Of a DNA stretch of 64,000 nucleotides, positions 20,437 through 28,604 are shown one piece after another (the first letter of the stretch is position 1; each line of letters begins with the position of its first letter). The DNA comes from Gemmatimonadota bacterium (GTDB lineage: Bacteria > Gemmatimonadota > Gemmatimonadetes > Longimicrobiales > Gaopeijiaceae). The notes under the pieces were generated by a model. That model searched no databases, had not been told where the DNA came from, and saw only the letters and a list, made by a program, of their open reading frames with translations. Made by a program: the position numbers and the translations under genes. Where the stretch lies: positions 34,394 through 98,393 of the forward strand of contig JAJDVT010000027.1 of NCBI GenBank assembly GCA_022826005.1, in the 5' to 3' direction.

Positions 20437-22746
20437 ATGCCGACCCGAATCGTTCCTCTCCCTGCGCCGCTCTTCGTGGCGCTGGTGGCTCCGCTCACCA
20501 CCCCCGACCTCTCTGCCCAATCCCGCGCGGCTGCCCGCATCGACCCCGACACCATGCCCCGCCCTACGCTGGAGGCGAGGCGTACGGCCGGACCCATCAC
20601 CCTCGACGGCACCCTGGACGAAGCGGCCTGGGCGCTGGCCGACTCCACCCGGGGCACGTTCTATCAGTCGATCCCGGACCAGGGCGCGCCCGCCAGCGAG
20701 CGCACCGTCGTCCGCGTGCTCTATGACGACGACCGCCTCTACGTCGGCGCGGTCATGTACGACAGCCGCCCCGACCTGCTGGTGTCCGCCGGCATGGAGC
20801 AGGACTTTGCGACGCAGGACTCGGACATCTTCGGCTTCGCGCTCGACACCTACCTTGACCGGCAGAACGCGTTCCTCTTTGCGGTGAACCCGGCCGGGGC
20901 GCTCTTCGACGCGCAGGCGTTCAACGACCAGCAGTCGGTGAACCGGGCCTGGGAAGGCGAAGTCGAGGTGTCGACGCGGATCACGGACGACGGATGGGTG
21001 GCCGAGGTGGCCGTGCCGCTGACGACGCTGCGTTTCCGCGCCACCGAAGGCGCGCAGAGCTGGGGATTGAACTTTGCGCGCCGTATCCGGCGCATTGCAG
21101 AGGACTCGCAGTGGGCGCCGCTGACCCGGCAGTTCCGCATCTACAAGATGTCCCGGGCGGGGACGCTGACCTCGCTGGAGGGGCTCAGGCAGGGCCGGAA
21201 CCTGTGGGTGAAGCCGTTCGTGAACGGGGTTCGCACGGACGGCGCGCGGGCTGCGTCGCCGGGTGAGGCGCTGGAGGGCGGGTTCGACTTGAAGTGGGGG
21301 GTTACCCCTCAGTTTACACTCGACCTTACAGCACTGACCGACTTCTCCCAGGTGGAAGTCGACGAGCAGCAGATCAACCTGACCCGCTTTTCCCTCTTCT
21401 TCCCCGAAAAGAGGGATTTCTTCCTGGAAAACGAGGGAATATTCGCCTTTCAGGATGCGCGGGTCCGCAATTTCCGCACCGGTTCCGGACCGCAGAACTT
21501 CAAGCTTTTCCACAGCCGGAGGATCGGGCTGTCGGCGGAGCGGACGCCGGTGCCGATCGCGGGCGGGGTGCGGCTCACGGGGCGCGCTGGCGGCTACGCG
21601 ATAGGGCTCCTCAACATGCAGACGCTCGACGAGCCCGGCAGCCCGGGTGGGACGGGCGGCTCCCGCCAGACAGGCAGCCCGGGCGATATGGGAGGCCCCG
21701 CCCGGGCCGGGAGTCCGGGCGAGAACTTTTCCGTGGTCCGGCTGCGGAAGAACGTGCTTGGCAGCAGCGACATCGGGGTGATGTTCGTCAATCGGGCAGG
21801 CACGGGGCCGGAGGTCGCCGGCGACTACAACCGGTCGTTCGGCGCGGACGCCAACCTGAGGCTCGCCGGCGGGCGGATGCTGCTGAATTCGTACATCGCG
21901 CTCACCGACGGGCCGGATGCGGACGGTGACCGTACGGCGGGTGCGCTGGAGGTCGCGTGGCGCGATCCGCTCTGGGACGCGTCCATGCTGCTCAAGACGG
22001 TGGGCGACGACTTCAATCCCGGAGTCGGATTCGTGGCCCGGCGAGGCGTGCGGCAGGGGTTCGTGACCCTCGGCGCGCATCCCCAGCCGCCGATTCCACG
22101 GGTGCGCGAACTGAATCCCTACGTGGATGTCGACCTCTACACGGATCCGGGTTGGGTGCTGGAGACGCGGGAGATCACGCCCGGTCTCGGGGTGGCCTTC
22201 CTCGACAGCAGCATCCTGACGCTGGAGTACGCGGCGTCCCGCGAGCGGCTGGCGGAGGCGACTCGCATCGTCGGCGCCGACGTCCCTGCCGGCGAGTACG
22301 ATTTCGGCTCCTTCACGGCCAGCTACCGGTCGAACCTGGGCCGGAAGGTGGGCGGAGAGGTGTCCATCACCCGGGGCGGGTTCTTCGACGGGGAACGGAC
22401 CTCGGTGGGCGGGAGCGTCACGCTGCGTCCGAGCGCCCGCCTCTTCGTCGAGGGGACGGCCCAGCGCAACCGGCTCACGCTGGCGGGCCGGAGCTTCGAC
22501 GCCAATCTGTTCGGCGCCCGCGTCCGGCTCGCCCGCGACACCCGCACCTTCCTGAGCGCCTTCGTCCAGTACAACGAGTCGGCCGACGAGCTGCAGACGA
22601 ACATCCGTTTCAACCTCATCCACGCGCCCCTGAGCGACCTGTTCCTGGTGTACTCGGAGCGGAGGAACCCGGCTCCGCGGGGCGGCGAACCGGGGCTGAC
22701 CGACCGCGCGATAACCGTGAAGTTCACGAAGCTGCTGGCGTTCTGA
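20437..22746 (+). CDS. DUF5916 outer-membrane protein with CBM9-like domain
   Basis: The 769-residue protein has a signal peptide (FVALVAPLTTPDLSAQ). A CBM9-like N-terminal domain (about 40-230) follows: GPITLDGTLDEAAWALADS, DDDRLYVGAVMYDSRPDLL and DGWVAEVAVPLTTLRFR. The rest is a predicted beta-barrel: ALTDFSQVEVDEQQINLTRF, FFPEKRDFFLENEGIFAF (the DUF5916 hallmark), then alternating strands to the C-terminal KFTKLLAF, which ends in an aromatic residue like an outer-membrane protein. A GSPG-repeat insertion (about residues 398-428) is unusual and may be a surface loop. The ligand is unknown. Confidence 0.88.
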   Translation: MPTRIVPLPAPLFVALVAPLTTPDLSAQSRAAARIDPDTMPRPTLEARRTAGPITLDGTLDEAAWALADSTRGTFYQSIPDQGAPASERTVVRVLYDDDRLYVGAVMYDSRPDLLVSAGMEQDFATQDSDIFGFALDTYLDRQNAFLFAVNPAGALFDAQAFNDQQSVNRAWEGEVEVSTRITDDGWVAEVAVPLTTLRFRATEGAQSWGLNFARRIRRIAEDSQWAPLTRQFRIYKMSRAGTLTSLEGLRQGRNLWVKPFVNGVRTDGARAASPGEALEGGFDLKWGVTPQFTLDLTALTDFSQVEVDEQQINLTRFSLFFPEKRDFFLENEGIFAFQDARVRNFRTGSGPQNFKLFHSRRIGLSAERTPVPIAGGVRLTGRAGGYAIGLLNMQTLDEPGSPGGTGGSRQTGSPGDMGGPARAGSPGENFSVVRLRKNVLGSSDIGVMFVNRAGTGPEVAGDYNRSFGADANLRLAGGRMLLNSYIALTDGPDADGDRTAGALEVAWRDPLWDASMLLKTVGDDFNPGVGFVARRGVRQGFVTLGAHPQPPIPRVRELNPYVDVDLYTDPGWVLETREITPGLGVAFLDSSILTLEYAASRERLAEATRIVGADVPAGEYDFGSFTASYRSNLGRKVGGEVSITRGGFFDGERTSVGGSVTLRPSARLFVEGTAQRNRLTLAGRSFDANLFGARVRLARDTRTFLSAFVQYNESADELQTNIRFNLIHAPLSDLFLVYSERRNPAPRGGEPGLTDRAITVKFTKLLAF

Positions 22747-22800
22747 GCGGGCCGCCCGGTCACCGGTAACGAAACCATCCGTTCGGTTGTCCTTGAATCG

Positions 22801-23691
22801 ATGAACGTTCACCTGATCGACGGCACCTATGAGCTCTTCCGGCACTACTACGGCGCGCCCGGCGCCACGGATCGCGCCGGCCGCGAGGTGGGGGGCCTGC
22901 GCGGCGTGCTCTACTCGCTGCTCACCATGTTCGATGCGGGGGTGACGCACATGGCCGTCGCCACCGACCACGTGATCGAGTCCTTCCGCAACCGGTTGTG
23001 GCCAGGCTACAAGACCGGTGCGGGGATCGATCCGCTCCTTCTGGCACAGTTCGGGCCGCTTGAAGACGGGCTGCGCACCATGGGCGTCCAGGTCTGGCCG
23101 ATGGAGGAACTGGAGGCCGACGACGGGCTCGCGTCCGGTGCCGCGCTGGCGGCGCGCGACTCGCGGGTCGAGTGCATCTACCTGTGCACGCCCGACAAGG
23201 ACCTCGCCCAGTGTGTGCGGGGCGGCCGCATCGTCCAGTGGGACCGGCGCAAGGGCGAGATCCGCGATGCCGAAGCGGTGGTCGGCAAGTTCGGGGTGCC
23301 GCCGCGCAGCATACCCGACTACCTCGCGCTGGTTGGCGACAGCGCCGACGGCTTCCCCGGTGTCCCGGGCTGGGGCGCCAAGTCGACCTCGGTGGTGCTG
23401 GCCCGGTACCTGCGCCTGGAAGACATCCCGGCGAGGGCCGACGACTGGGACGTGACCGTCCGGGGGGCCGAGCGCCTGGCGGCGGCGCTGCGGGAACACC
23501 GCGCCAACGCTTTTCTCTTCCGCGACCTGGCGACCCTGCGCGACGGCGCCGCCCTGTTCGAAGATGTGGACGAACTCGAGTGGCACGGGCCCACGCCCGC
23601 CTTCGAGAAGCTCGCCGAAGACCTCGGCGCGCCCGGCCTGTGGGAACGGGCCGGGCGAATTCACTACAAGTTGCAGAGCCTGACCGCGTGA
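22801..23691 (+). CDS. 5'-3' exonuclease / flap endonuclease-like protein
   Basis: The 296-residue protein resembles the N-terminal 5'-3' exonuclease domain of DNA polymerase I, standing alone. It starts MNVHLIDGTYELFRHYYG (the conserved metal-site Asp in LIDG). It then shows the acidic EADDGLASGAALAA and CTPDKDLAQCV metal-binding motifs, and the helix-3-turn-helix around LVGDSADGFPGVPGWGAKS. It would cleave 5' flaps or RNA primers in replication or repair. The DnaE gene lies about 5 kb downstream on the other strand. Confidence 0.9.
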   Translation: MNVHLIDGTYELFRHYYGAPGATDRAGREVGGLRGVLYSLLTMFDAGVTHMAVATDHVIESFRNRLWPGYKTGAGIDPLLLAQFGPLEDGLRTMGVQVWPMEELEADDGLASGAALAARDSRVECIYLCTPDKDLAQCVRGGRIVQWDRRKGEIRDAEAVVGKFGVPPRSIPDYLALVGDSADGFPGVPGWGAKSTSVVLARYLRLEDIPARADDWDVTVRGAERLAAALREHRANAFLFRDLATLRDGAALFEDVDELEWHGPTPAFEKLAEDLGAPGLWERAGRIHYKLQSLTA

Positions 23692-23730
23692 GGCGGGCCT
23701 GCAGTGTGCAACCACCAAGGAGATGAAGAC

Positions 23731-24228
23731 ATGAAGCACGCGACTTTCCATCGACGCATGACCGCCCTCGGAGTACTCGCCGTGGCGATCGCCCTCGTCC
23801 TGCCTGCGTCCCTGTCGGCGCAGCGCGGCGCGGGCGGAGGAGCCCGCGGGATGTTCAACAACCCCGCGATCAGGCTGTGGACCCAGTTCGACGAGAACAA
23901 CGAGGAGTTCACCAAACAGCTCGCCCTCACGGAGGAGCAGACCGAAAGCATCGCCACACTCCTCAAGGACTTCCGCGAGAAGAACGAGCAGGGGCTCGAA
24001 GAGTACACCGAGATACGCCAGAGCATGCGCAACCGCGGGGGCGGTGCCGGTGGTGGGGGCGGAGGGAATCGCCAGGCGATGCAAGCCACCTTCCAGCGGA
24101 TGCAGACGTTGCTTGAAAAGCTCGGGCCCGCCTTCGAGAAGCTGCACACCGATGTGGGTGAGCTGCTGACCGAGGATCAGAACAGGAAGCTGACCGAGTT
24201 GCTCCAGCCGCGGCGGCCGGGAGGCTGA
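23731..24228 (+). CDS. Spy/CpxP-like periplasmic protein
   Basis: The start at 23731 is set by AAGGAG about 10 nt upstream. The 165-residue protein has a signal peptide (GVLAVAIALVLPASLSAQ) and a mature helical part: WTQFDENNEEFTKQLALTEE, then SIATLLKDFREKNEQGLEEY, an Arg/Gly linker with GGGAGGGGGG, and LLTEDQNRKLTELL. The repeated LTEEQ pattern matches the Spy/CpxP (LTxxQ) periplasmic chaperones. It lies behind the exonuclease gene, probably without functional link. Confidence 0.8.
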   Translation: MKHATFHRRMTALGVLAVAIALVLPASLSAQRGAGGGARGMFNNPAIRLWTQFDENNEEFTKQLALTEEQTESIATLLKDFREKNEQGLEEYTEIRQSMRNRGGGAGGGGGGNRQAMQATFQRMQTLLEKLGPAFEKLHTDVGELLTEDQNRKLTELLQPRRPGG

Positions 24229-24417
24229 TCGAAGGGGATTCCCCGGGCGGTTCGCGTTCCGTAGTGACACGGCGGGTCGTCCGGGGAATGCGGGATGGAT
24301 CGTCCCGAAAGTGCAGCCCGCAAACGCCGGTCGTAGTCACTGACCGATCGATGATCTACAGTGTTTATGTTGTCGAGACACAGGCCCCACTGATCTGCCA
24401 ACCAACCCGATCACCGA

Positions 24418-25156
24418 TTGGCCCATCAACGTCACCTCTCGAAAGCACCGATCCGCGAGGCTGTGCTGGATGTCGGCGTCGCGAGGGGAACACCCGTTGA
24501 CCTGCGCCTTCTCCGCAATCCCTGGAATCGATGGACCGTTTCCCGGAGGTCCATGACCTCACTTCGGAATCGTCTCCCCAACACACCCCGAACGATCAGG
24601 ATCTGGAGCATGGGCCTGAATCTGGTGGCGTGATCGGAGTGCGTGGATTTACCGAAGAGCGTGATTGGGCCGTTGACTTTCGCCAGGACGGGCTGACCTT
24701 CAGCCGCAGGTCCCCCTATCCGAGTTGGCGAGAGTACTCCGGTTTGGCCCGTCCCCTTGTCGAGAAGTTTCTCTCGATCACCATGCCGGCTCAAGTCGTT
24801 CGGCTCGGGCTCCGGTACGTCAATCACTTCCGGCTCCCTGACAGGGATCCCCGCGACTACTTCGTGTCCCTACCTTCGCTCCCGGATTCATTGAGTCTGT
24901 CCGTGGACCGACTACTTACATCGACTACCGCCCGCGATTCGGAATCCGGGCTCTCGGTGCACGTCATGCATTCCTTCTTGACGATCTTGCGCCTGGGAGG
25001 ATTGGGCACCTGCTGGACATTGACGTGTTCTCGGAAAACCGGTTCGGTCCCGAAGAGGATCAGATCTGGGGAACTTTCGAGTCACTAAGGGATTTCAAGA
25101 ACAGGATCTTCTTCGAACTCATCACGGAGCGTAATCTCTTCGAGGAGTCCGAATCG
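24418..25156 (+). pseudogene. Frameshifted TIGR04255-family gene
   Basis: Three consecutive frames carry parts of one TIGR04255-like protein ('sporadically distributed' family of unknown function). The first frame, starting at a TTG at 24418, reads HLSKAPIREAVLDVGV, the usual family N-terminus. The second, from about 24530, reads GFTEERDWAVDFRQDGLTFS, then WREYSGLARPLVEKF and LRYVNHFRLPDRDPRDYF. The third, from about 25010, reads LLDIDVFSENRFGPEEDQIW, then LRDFKNRIFFELITERNLFE. Each change is equivalent to one missing base. The family needs all three parts in one chain, so the gene is dead or badly sequenced. Two genes that normally accompany it follow. Confidence 0.7.
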
Positions 25157-25447
25157 ATGGCGGAAGACGACATGCTTCCGGCCACGTTCGCGAGGGCACG
25201 CCGGCTCCTGGACACCATACCAAGCGGATTCCCGGTTCCAGACATCGGGCTTGATCCGGATGGCGAGGTGGCCTTCGATTGGATTCGTCGCGACCGTACA
25301 ATGGTGTCCGTCAGCATCGGAACCGAGGGAGACCCGAGCTACGCGGCTGGGCTTGTGGATGGTACTGCCTACGGTTTCCTGCACTGGGATGACAGGTTCC
25401 CGGTGGCACTGACGGACCTTCTAAGGCGTCTCTACCACCCCGCTTAG
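25157..25447 (+). CDS. Small companion protein of the TIGR04255 gene
   Basis: The 96-residue protein, starting MAEDDMLPATFARARRLLDT, contains VPDIGLDPDGEVAFDWIRRD and SVSIGTEGDPSYAAGL. This is the pattern of small proteins encoded directly behind TIGR04255 genes: LP-x-P near the N-terminus and DGE-x-x-x-x-W in the middle. It is intact from ATG to TAG, but the reading frame is continuous with the last part of the broken TIGR04255 gene upstream, so the exact start (ATG at 25157) is an inference. Function unknown. Confidence 0.6.
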   Translation: MAEDDMLPATFARARRLLDTIPSGFPVPDIGLDPDGEVAFDWIRRDRTMVSVSIGTEGDPSYAAGLVDGTAYGFLHWDDRFPVALTDLLRRLYHPA

Positions 25448-25453
25448 CGGAAA

Positions 25454-25616
25454 ATGGGTGAAATCGCTCGGTTTCTCTTCCACCGGAGCCAATACGCTTC
25501 GACCAAGCAGGCCGTCAAGCCTGGGGCCTTTCTCCCAAAGAACGGACAGACCTCCGTCTTTGATATCATGGGGTTGACAGAAGAGGGAATTCGGAGAATC
25601 GGTATCGAGGTTGGCC
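25454..25616 (+). pseudogene. Third gene of the TIGR04255 cassette, 3'-truncated
   Basis: Six bases behind the previous gene, this frame starts MGEIARFLFHRSQYASTKQA and continues VKPGAFLPKNGQTSVFDIMG, then LTEEGIRRIGIEVG. It resembles the N-terminus of a family often encoded as the third gene behind TIGR04255. At about 25614 the homologous sequence stops, and the frame beyond merely mirrors the opposite-strand hydrolase. The gene is cut by a rearrangement. The same junction removed the native stop of the hydrolase, which reads 15 residues into this gene on the opposite strand. Confidence 0.6.
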
Positions 25617-27071
25617 CCCCGCCGTCTTCAGAATCCAGTCGGCGATCAGCTCCATCGCTTCGACCGACCAGGTCTCTTCGATCGACTGGTATTCGCTCGG
25701 GGCGCCGGTCTGCGCGTGCTGGAAGAGGTGGTTGAGGTCCGGGAGCGCGTGGGTCTCGTAGCGGGTGTTGCCGCCGCGCCGTAGTGCCGCCTCGATCTCG
25801 CGCAGGTTCTCCTGGTAGGGGACTTGCAGGTCCTTTTCGCCGTTGATCGCCAGAACGGGGACGGTCACCCTCTCGAGCATCGGGGCGGGTTCGTAGGTCA
25901 GGAAGTAGCGGAACCACGGGTTGTTGACCTGCCGGACCTGGGCCGCGACGGCCTGCCGCATCGCGTCATCGCCGGCAGTCTCCCCTCCGGCGTTGGCGCG
26001 CTCCAGTCCCGCCCTGATGATCGCCGTGATCTTCTCGCCCGCACGCCCGCGATCGGGCTCGCGCTTCAGGACGTCGAAGATGGCTCGCTGCTGCTCGCGG
26101 TTTGCCGCGATCGCCTCCTCGGGGGCGCCCGCCGCGCGCGCGATCAGCGCGGCCTGGGCGTAGAGGATGCGCTCGCCGTTCACGCCCGTCGCGGCCATCA
26201 GGACGATGTAGCTGACGTCGCGGGATGCGACCGCCGCCATGGGCGCGATGATGCCGCCCTCCGAGTGGCCCGCGAGGCCGATCTTGCCGGGGTCGACGTC
26301 GTCGCGTGTCTTCAGGTAGGCGACGGCGGCCAGCGCGTCGGAGGCGAAGTCCTGCGAGGTCGCCGTGCCGAAGTCGCCGGTCGATTCGCCGACGCCGCGG
26401 TCGTCGTAGCGCAGGACGGCGATGCCTCGCCGGGTGAGGTGGTCGGCCAGCACGAGGAAAGGACGGTGCCCCATGAGGGCTTCGTCCCGGTCCTGGGGAC
26501 CCGAACCAGAGATGAGGATCACGGCCGGGAAGGGGCCTCCGGACGCGGGCCGCGTAAAGGTGCCCGCCAGGGTGTGGCCGCCTTCCGGGTTGGCGTAGGC
26601 GACGTCCTCGGCGAGGTACGGGTAGGGCTCCTCGGGGTTCTGGGGGCGGCGCAGCGTGACTGCGCCTTCGTCGTCGGGCACGCGCTCAAGAACGAGCTCG
26701 AAGGACTGGCCCGCCTGGGTGAAGGTGCCGGTGATCTTGCCGTCTTCGGCGGAAAGTGTGCCGCGGAAGGATGCGCCGATCATCGGCATCGTCATGGAGA
26801 TGGAGTCGCCGGACACGGTAGTCTCCGCGACCTGGATCTGCGCGTTGCCCTGGTCGACAGAATACAGGGTGGCGCCCGGCACGCCTTCGGTCTCGGCGAT
26901 GACGAAGCGCAGGCGCAGCTGCGCCGCGCCTGCATCCAGGGTGCCCATCCAGGTTCCCACGAAGCCGGCGGTGTCGGGCTCGGGTGGTTCCTGGCCAGCG
27001 GCGGTTCCAGCACCAGCGCCGATGGCCAGGGGGATGAGAGTGAGGGTCATGCAGGCCAGCAGGGGTCTCAT
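25566..27071 (-). CDS. Secreted alpha/beta-hydrolase (first of two tandem copies)
   Basis: The 501-residue protein has a signal peptide and an N-terminal beta-rich domain (WMGTLDAGAAQLRLRFVIAE). An alpha/beta-hydrolase domain follows: PFPAVILISGSGPQDRDEAL (oxyanion-hole region), IGLAGHSEGGIIAPMAA (nucleophile Ser in GHSEGG), a catalytic-acid region VPVLAINGEKDLQVP, and a His in HALPDLNHLFQ. It acts as an esterase or peptidase-like hydrolase in the periplasm. It is a close paralogue of the gene upstream in the operon. Its last 15 residues are not found in that paralogue and are read from the truncated TIGR04255 cassette. Confidence 0.9.
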   Translation of the reverse strand: MRPLLACMTLTLIPLAIGAGAGTAAGQEPPEPDTAGFVGTWMGTLDAGAAQLRLRFVIAETEGVPGATLYSVDQGNAQIQVAETTVSGDSISMTMPMIGASFRGTLSAEDGKITGTFTQAGQSFELVLERVPDDEGAVTLRRPQNPEEPYPYLAEDVAYANPEGGHTLAGTFTRPASGGPFPAVILISGSGPQDRDEALMGHRPFLVLADHLTRRGIAVLRYDDRGVGESTGDFGTATSQDFASDALAAVAYLKTRDDVDPGKIGLAGHSEGGIIAPMAAVASRDVSYIVLMAATGVNGERILYAQAALIARAAGAPEEAIAANREQQRAIFDVLKREPDRGRAGEKITAIIRAGLERANAGGETAGDDAMRQAVAAQVRQVNNPWFRYFLTYEPAPMLERVTVPVLAINGEKDLQVPYQENLREIEAALRRGGNTRYETHALPDLNHLFQHAQTGAPSEYQSIEETWSVEAMELIADWILKTAGGQPRYRFSEFPLLSTP

Positions 27072-27114
27072 TGGTTGTTCCCGTTTGGGTGATTCGACAT
27101 GTGTGGATCGAGAT

Positions 27115-28602
27115 TCAACCGCCGGTCACCCGCACGATCCAGTCCGCGATCAGCTCCAGAACCTCTTCCGCGATGGTCTCTTCGATCATCTCGGCTTCAC
27201 GCGCGGTGCCGGTCTCCGCAGGCTGGAGGAAGTGGTTGAGTCCCGGAACCGCGTGAATCTCGTAGCGGGTATTGCCGCCGCGTTTCAGTGCCGCCTCGAT
27301 CTCGCGCAGGTTCTCCTCGTGGGGAACGTACAGGTCTTTCGTTCCGTTGAGCGCGAGGACCGGTACGGTGACCCTTTCGAGCGTTGATGCCGGTTCGTGT
27401 GTCAGGAAGTAGCGGCGCCAAGGGGTGTTGACCAACTGCACCTGCTCCGAGATGACCTGCGTTAGCGTGGCGTCGTGCGTGGTGCTGTACAACAGCCGTT
27501 CCTGCATGCTCGCGTTCTCAAACCGAGTCCGAATGATCGCCTCGATCGCCTCGCGCGAACGTTCCGGATCGGTTTCGGACCTCAGGATCTCGTTAATGGC
27601 ACCCTGCCGCTCCAGGATCTCGGCGACCGCCTCTTCGGAGGCACCGCCCGCACGGGCCCGCAACTCCATCTGCGCCCTCAAGATGCGTTCCCCGTTCACC
27701 CCCGGGCCAGCCAGGAGGACGATGTAGCTGACATCGGGGGACTGGGCCGCCGCCATCGGCGCAATCAGGCCGCCCTCCGACGCGCCGGCCAGGCCGATCT
27801 TGCCGGGGTCGACATCGTCGCGGGTCCCGAGGTACGCGACTCCGGCCAGCGCGTCGGTGGCAAAGTCCTCCGTGGTGGCGGCCGAAAAGTCCCCCGTCGA
27901 TTCACCGACGCCGCGGTCGTCGTAGAGCAGGACAGCGATCCCGCTCCGGGTCAGGTGATCGGCCAGCACAGCCAGAGGCTTGTGCCCGCTCCCGTTCCGG
28001 TCCCGCTTGTACGGACCCGAACCGGAGATCAGGATCACAGCCGGAAACGGGCCCCCGGTTGCGGGTCGTGTGAAGGTGGCTGCCAGCGTGTGGCCACCTT
28101 GCGGGTTCGGATAGGTGACATCATCGGCCAGGTAGGGAAAGGGCTCCCTGGGGGTCTGGGGCCATCTCGGCCCGGCCTCGTCCTCTGACTGGCGTTCAAG
28201 CACAAGCGGGAAGGTCTCGCCAGCCTGGGTGAAGGTACCGGTGATACTGCTGTCTTCCTGCGACCAGGTTCCCGAATAGGATGCTTCGAAATCCGGCAAT
28301 GGAACCGAGATACTGTGGCCATTCACGGTCACAACGGGGGCACCGAGGCTGAATGACAACCTCTCACTCCTGTGATCCTTCCAGTTCCACCGTGTCAGCG
28401 AGTTCACGGTGGCGCTCACTACGCCCTCCTCTACGGCCAGGACCAGGCGCAGCTCCAGTTGGACGTCGCCGGCATCCGCCGTGCCCGCCCAGTTCCCCAC
28501 CAGGCCGGCGGGATCGGCAGCGGCTTCCCGTTGTTCCTGAGCGGCGCAACCGAGGGCGAACGCTGCAAGGACGGCGGACACGCAGACTCCCGGTGTTTTC
28601 AT
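27115..28602 (-). CDS. Secreted alpha/beta-hydrolase (second tandem copy, lipoprotein)
   Basis: The 495-residue paralogue begins at the ATG at 28602, 2 bp behind dnaE; GAGGG upstream fits. The N-terminus VSAVLAAFALGC has a lipobox-like end. It has the same layout as its neighbour: an N-terminal beta domain (GNWAGTADAGDVQLELRLVL), then FPAVILISGSGPYKRDRNGS, and IGLAGASEGGLIAPMAA, in which the nucleophile motif reads GASEGG instead of GHSEGG. The acid and His regions are VPVLALNGTKDLYVP and HAVPGLNHFLQ. It ends at the position where the other copy's homology stops (WIVRVTGG). Confidence 0.88.
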   Translation of the reverse strand: MKTPGVCVSAVLAAFALGCAAQEQREAAADPAGLVGNWAGTADAGDVQLELRLVLAVEEGVVSATVNSLTRWNWKDHRSERLSFSLGAPVVTVNGHSISVPLPDFEASYSGTWSQEDSSITGTFTQAGETFPLVLERQSEDEAGPRWPQTPREPFPYLADDVTYPNPQGGHTLAATFTRPATGGPFPAVILISGSGPYKRDRNGSGHKPLAVLADHLTRSGIAVLLYDDRGVGESTGDFSAATTEDFATDALAGVAYLGTRDDVDPGKIGLAGASEGGLIAPMAAAQSPDVSYIVLLAGPGVNGERILRAQMELRARAGGASEEAVAEILERQGAINEILRSETDPERSREAIEAIIRTRFENASMQERLLYSTTHDATLTQVISEQVQLVNTPWRRYFLTHEPASTLERVTVPVLALNGTKDLYVPHEENLREIEAALKRGGNTRYEIHAVPGLNHFLQPAETGTAREAEMIEETIAEEVLELIADWIVRVTGG

Positions 28603-28604
28603 GA

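Noticed and set aside
19774..24270. A 1498-codon open frame on the minus strand
   Set aside because: Only its last 157 codons (DUF4399 lipoprotein) are real; the rest is antisense to DUF5916, exonuclease and Spy-like genes that have clear homology on the plus strand.
24235..24300. ATTCCCCGG and CCGGGGAAT arms behind the Spy-like gene
   Set aside because: The arms are about 40 bp apart and no T-run follows, so a terminator cannot be claimed.
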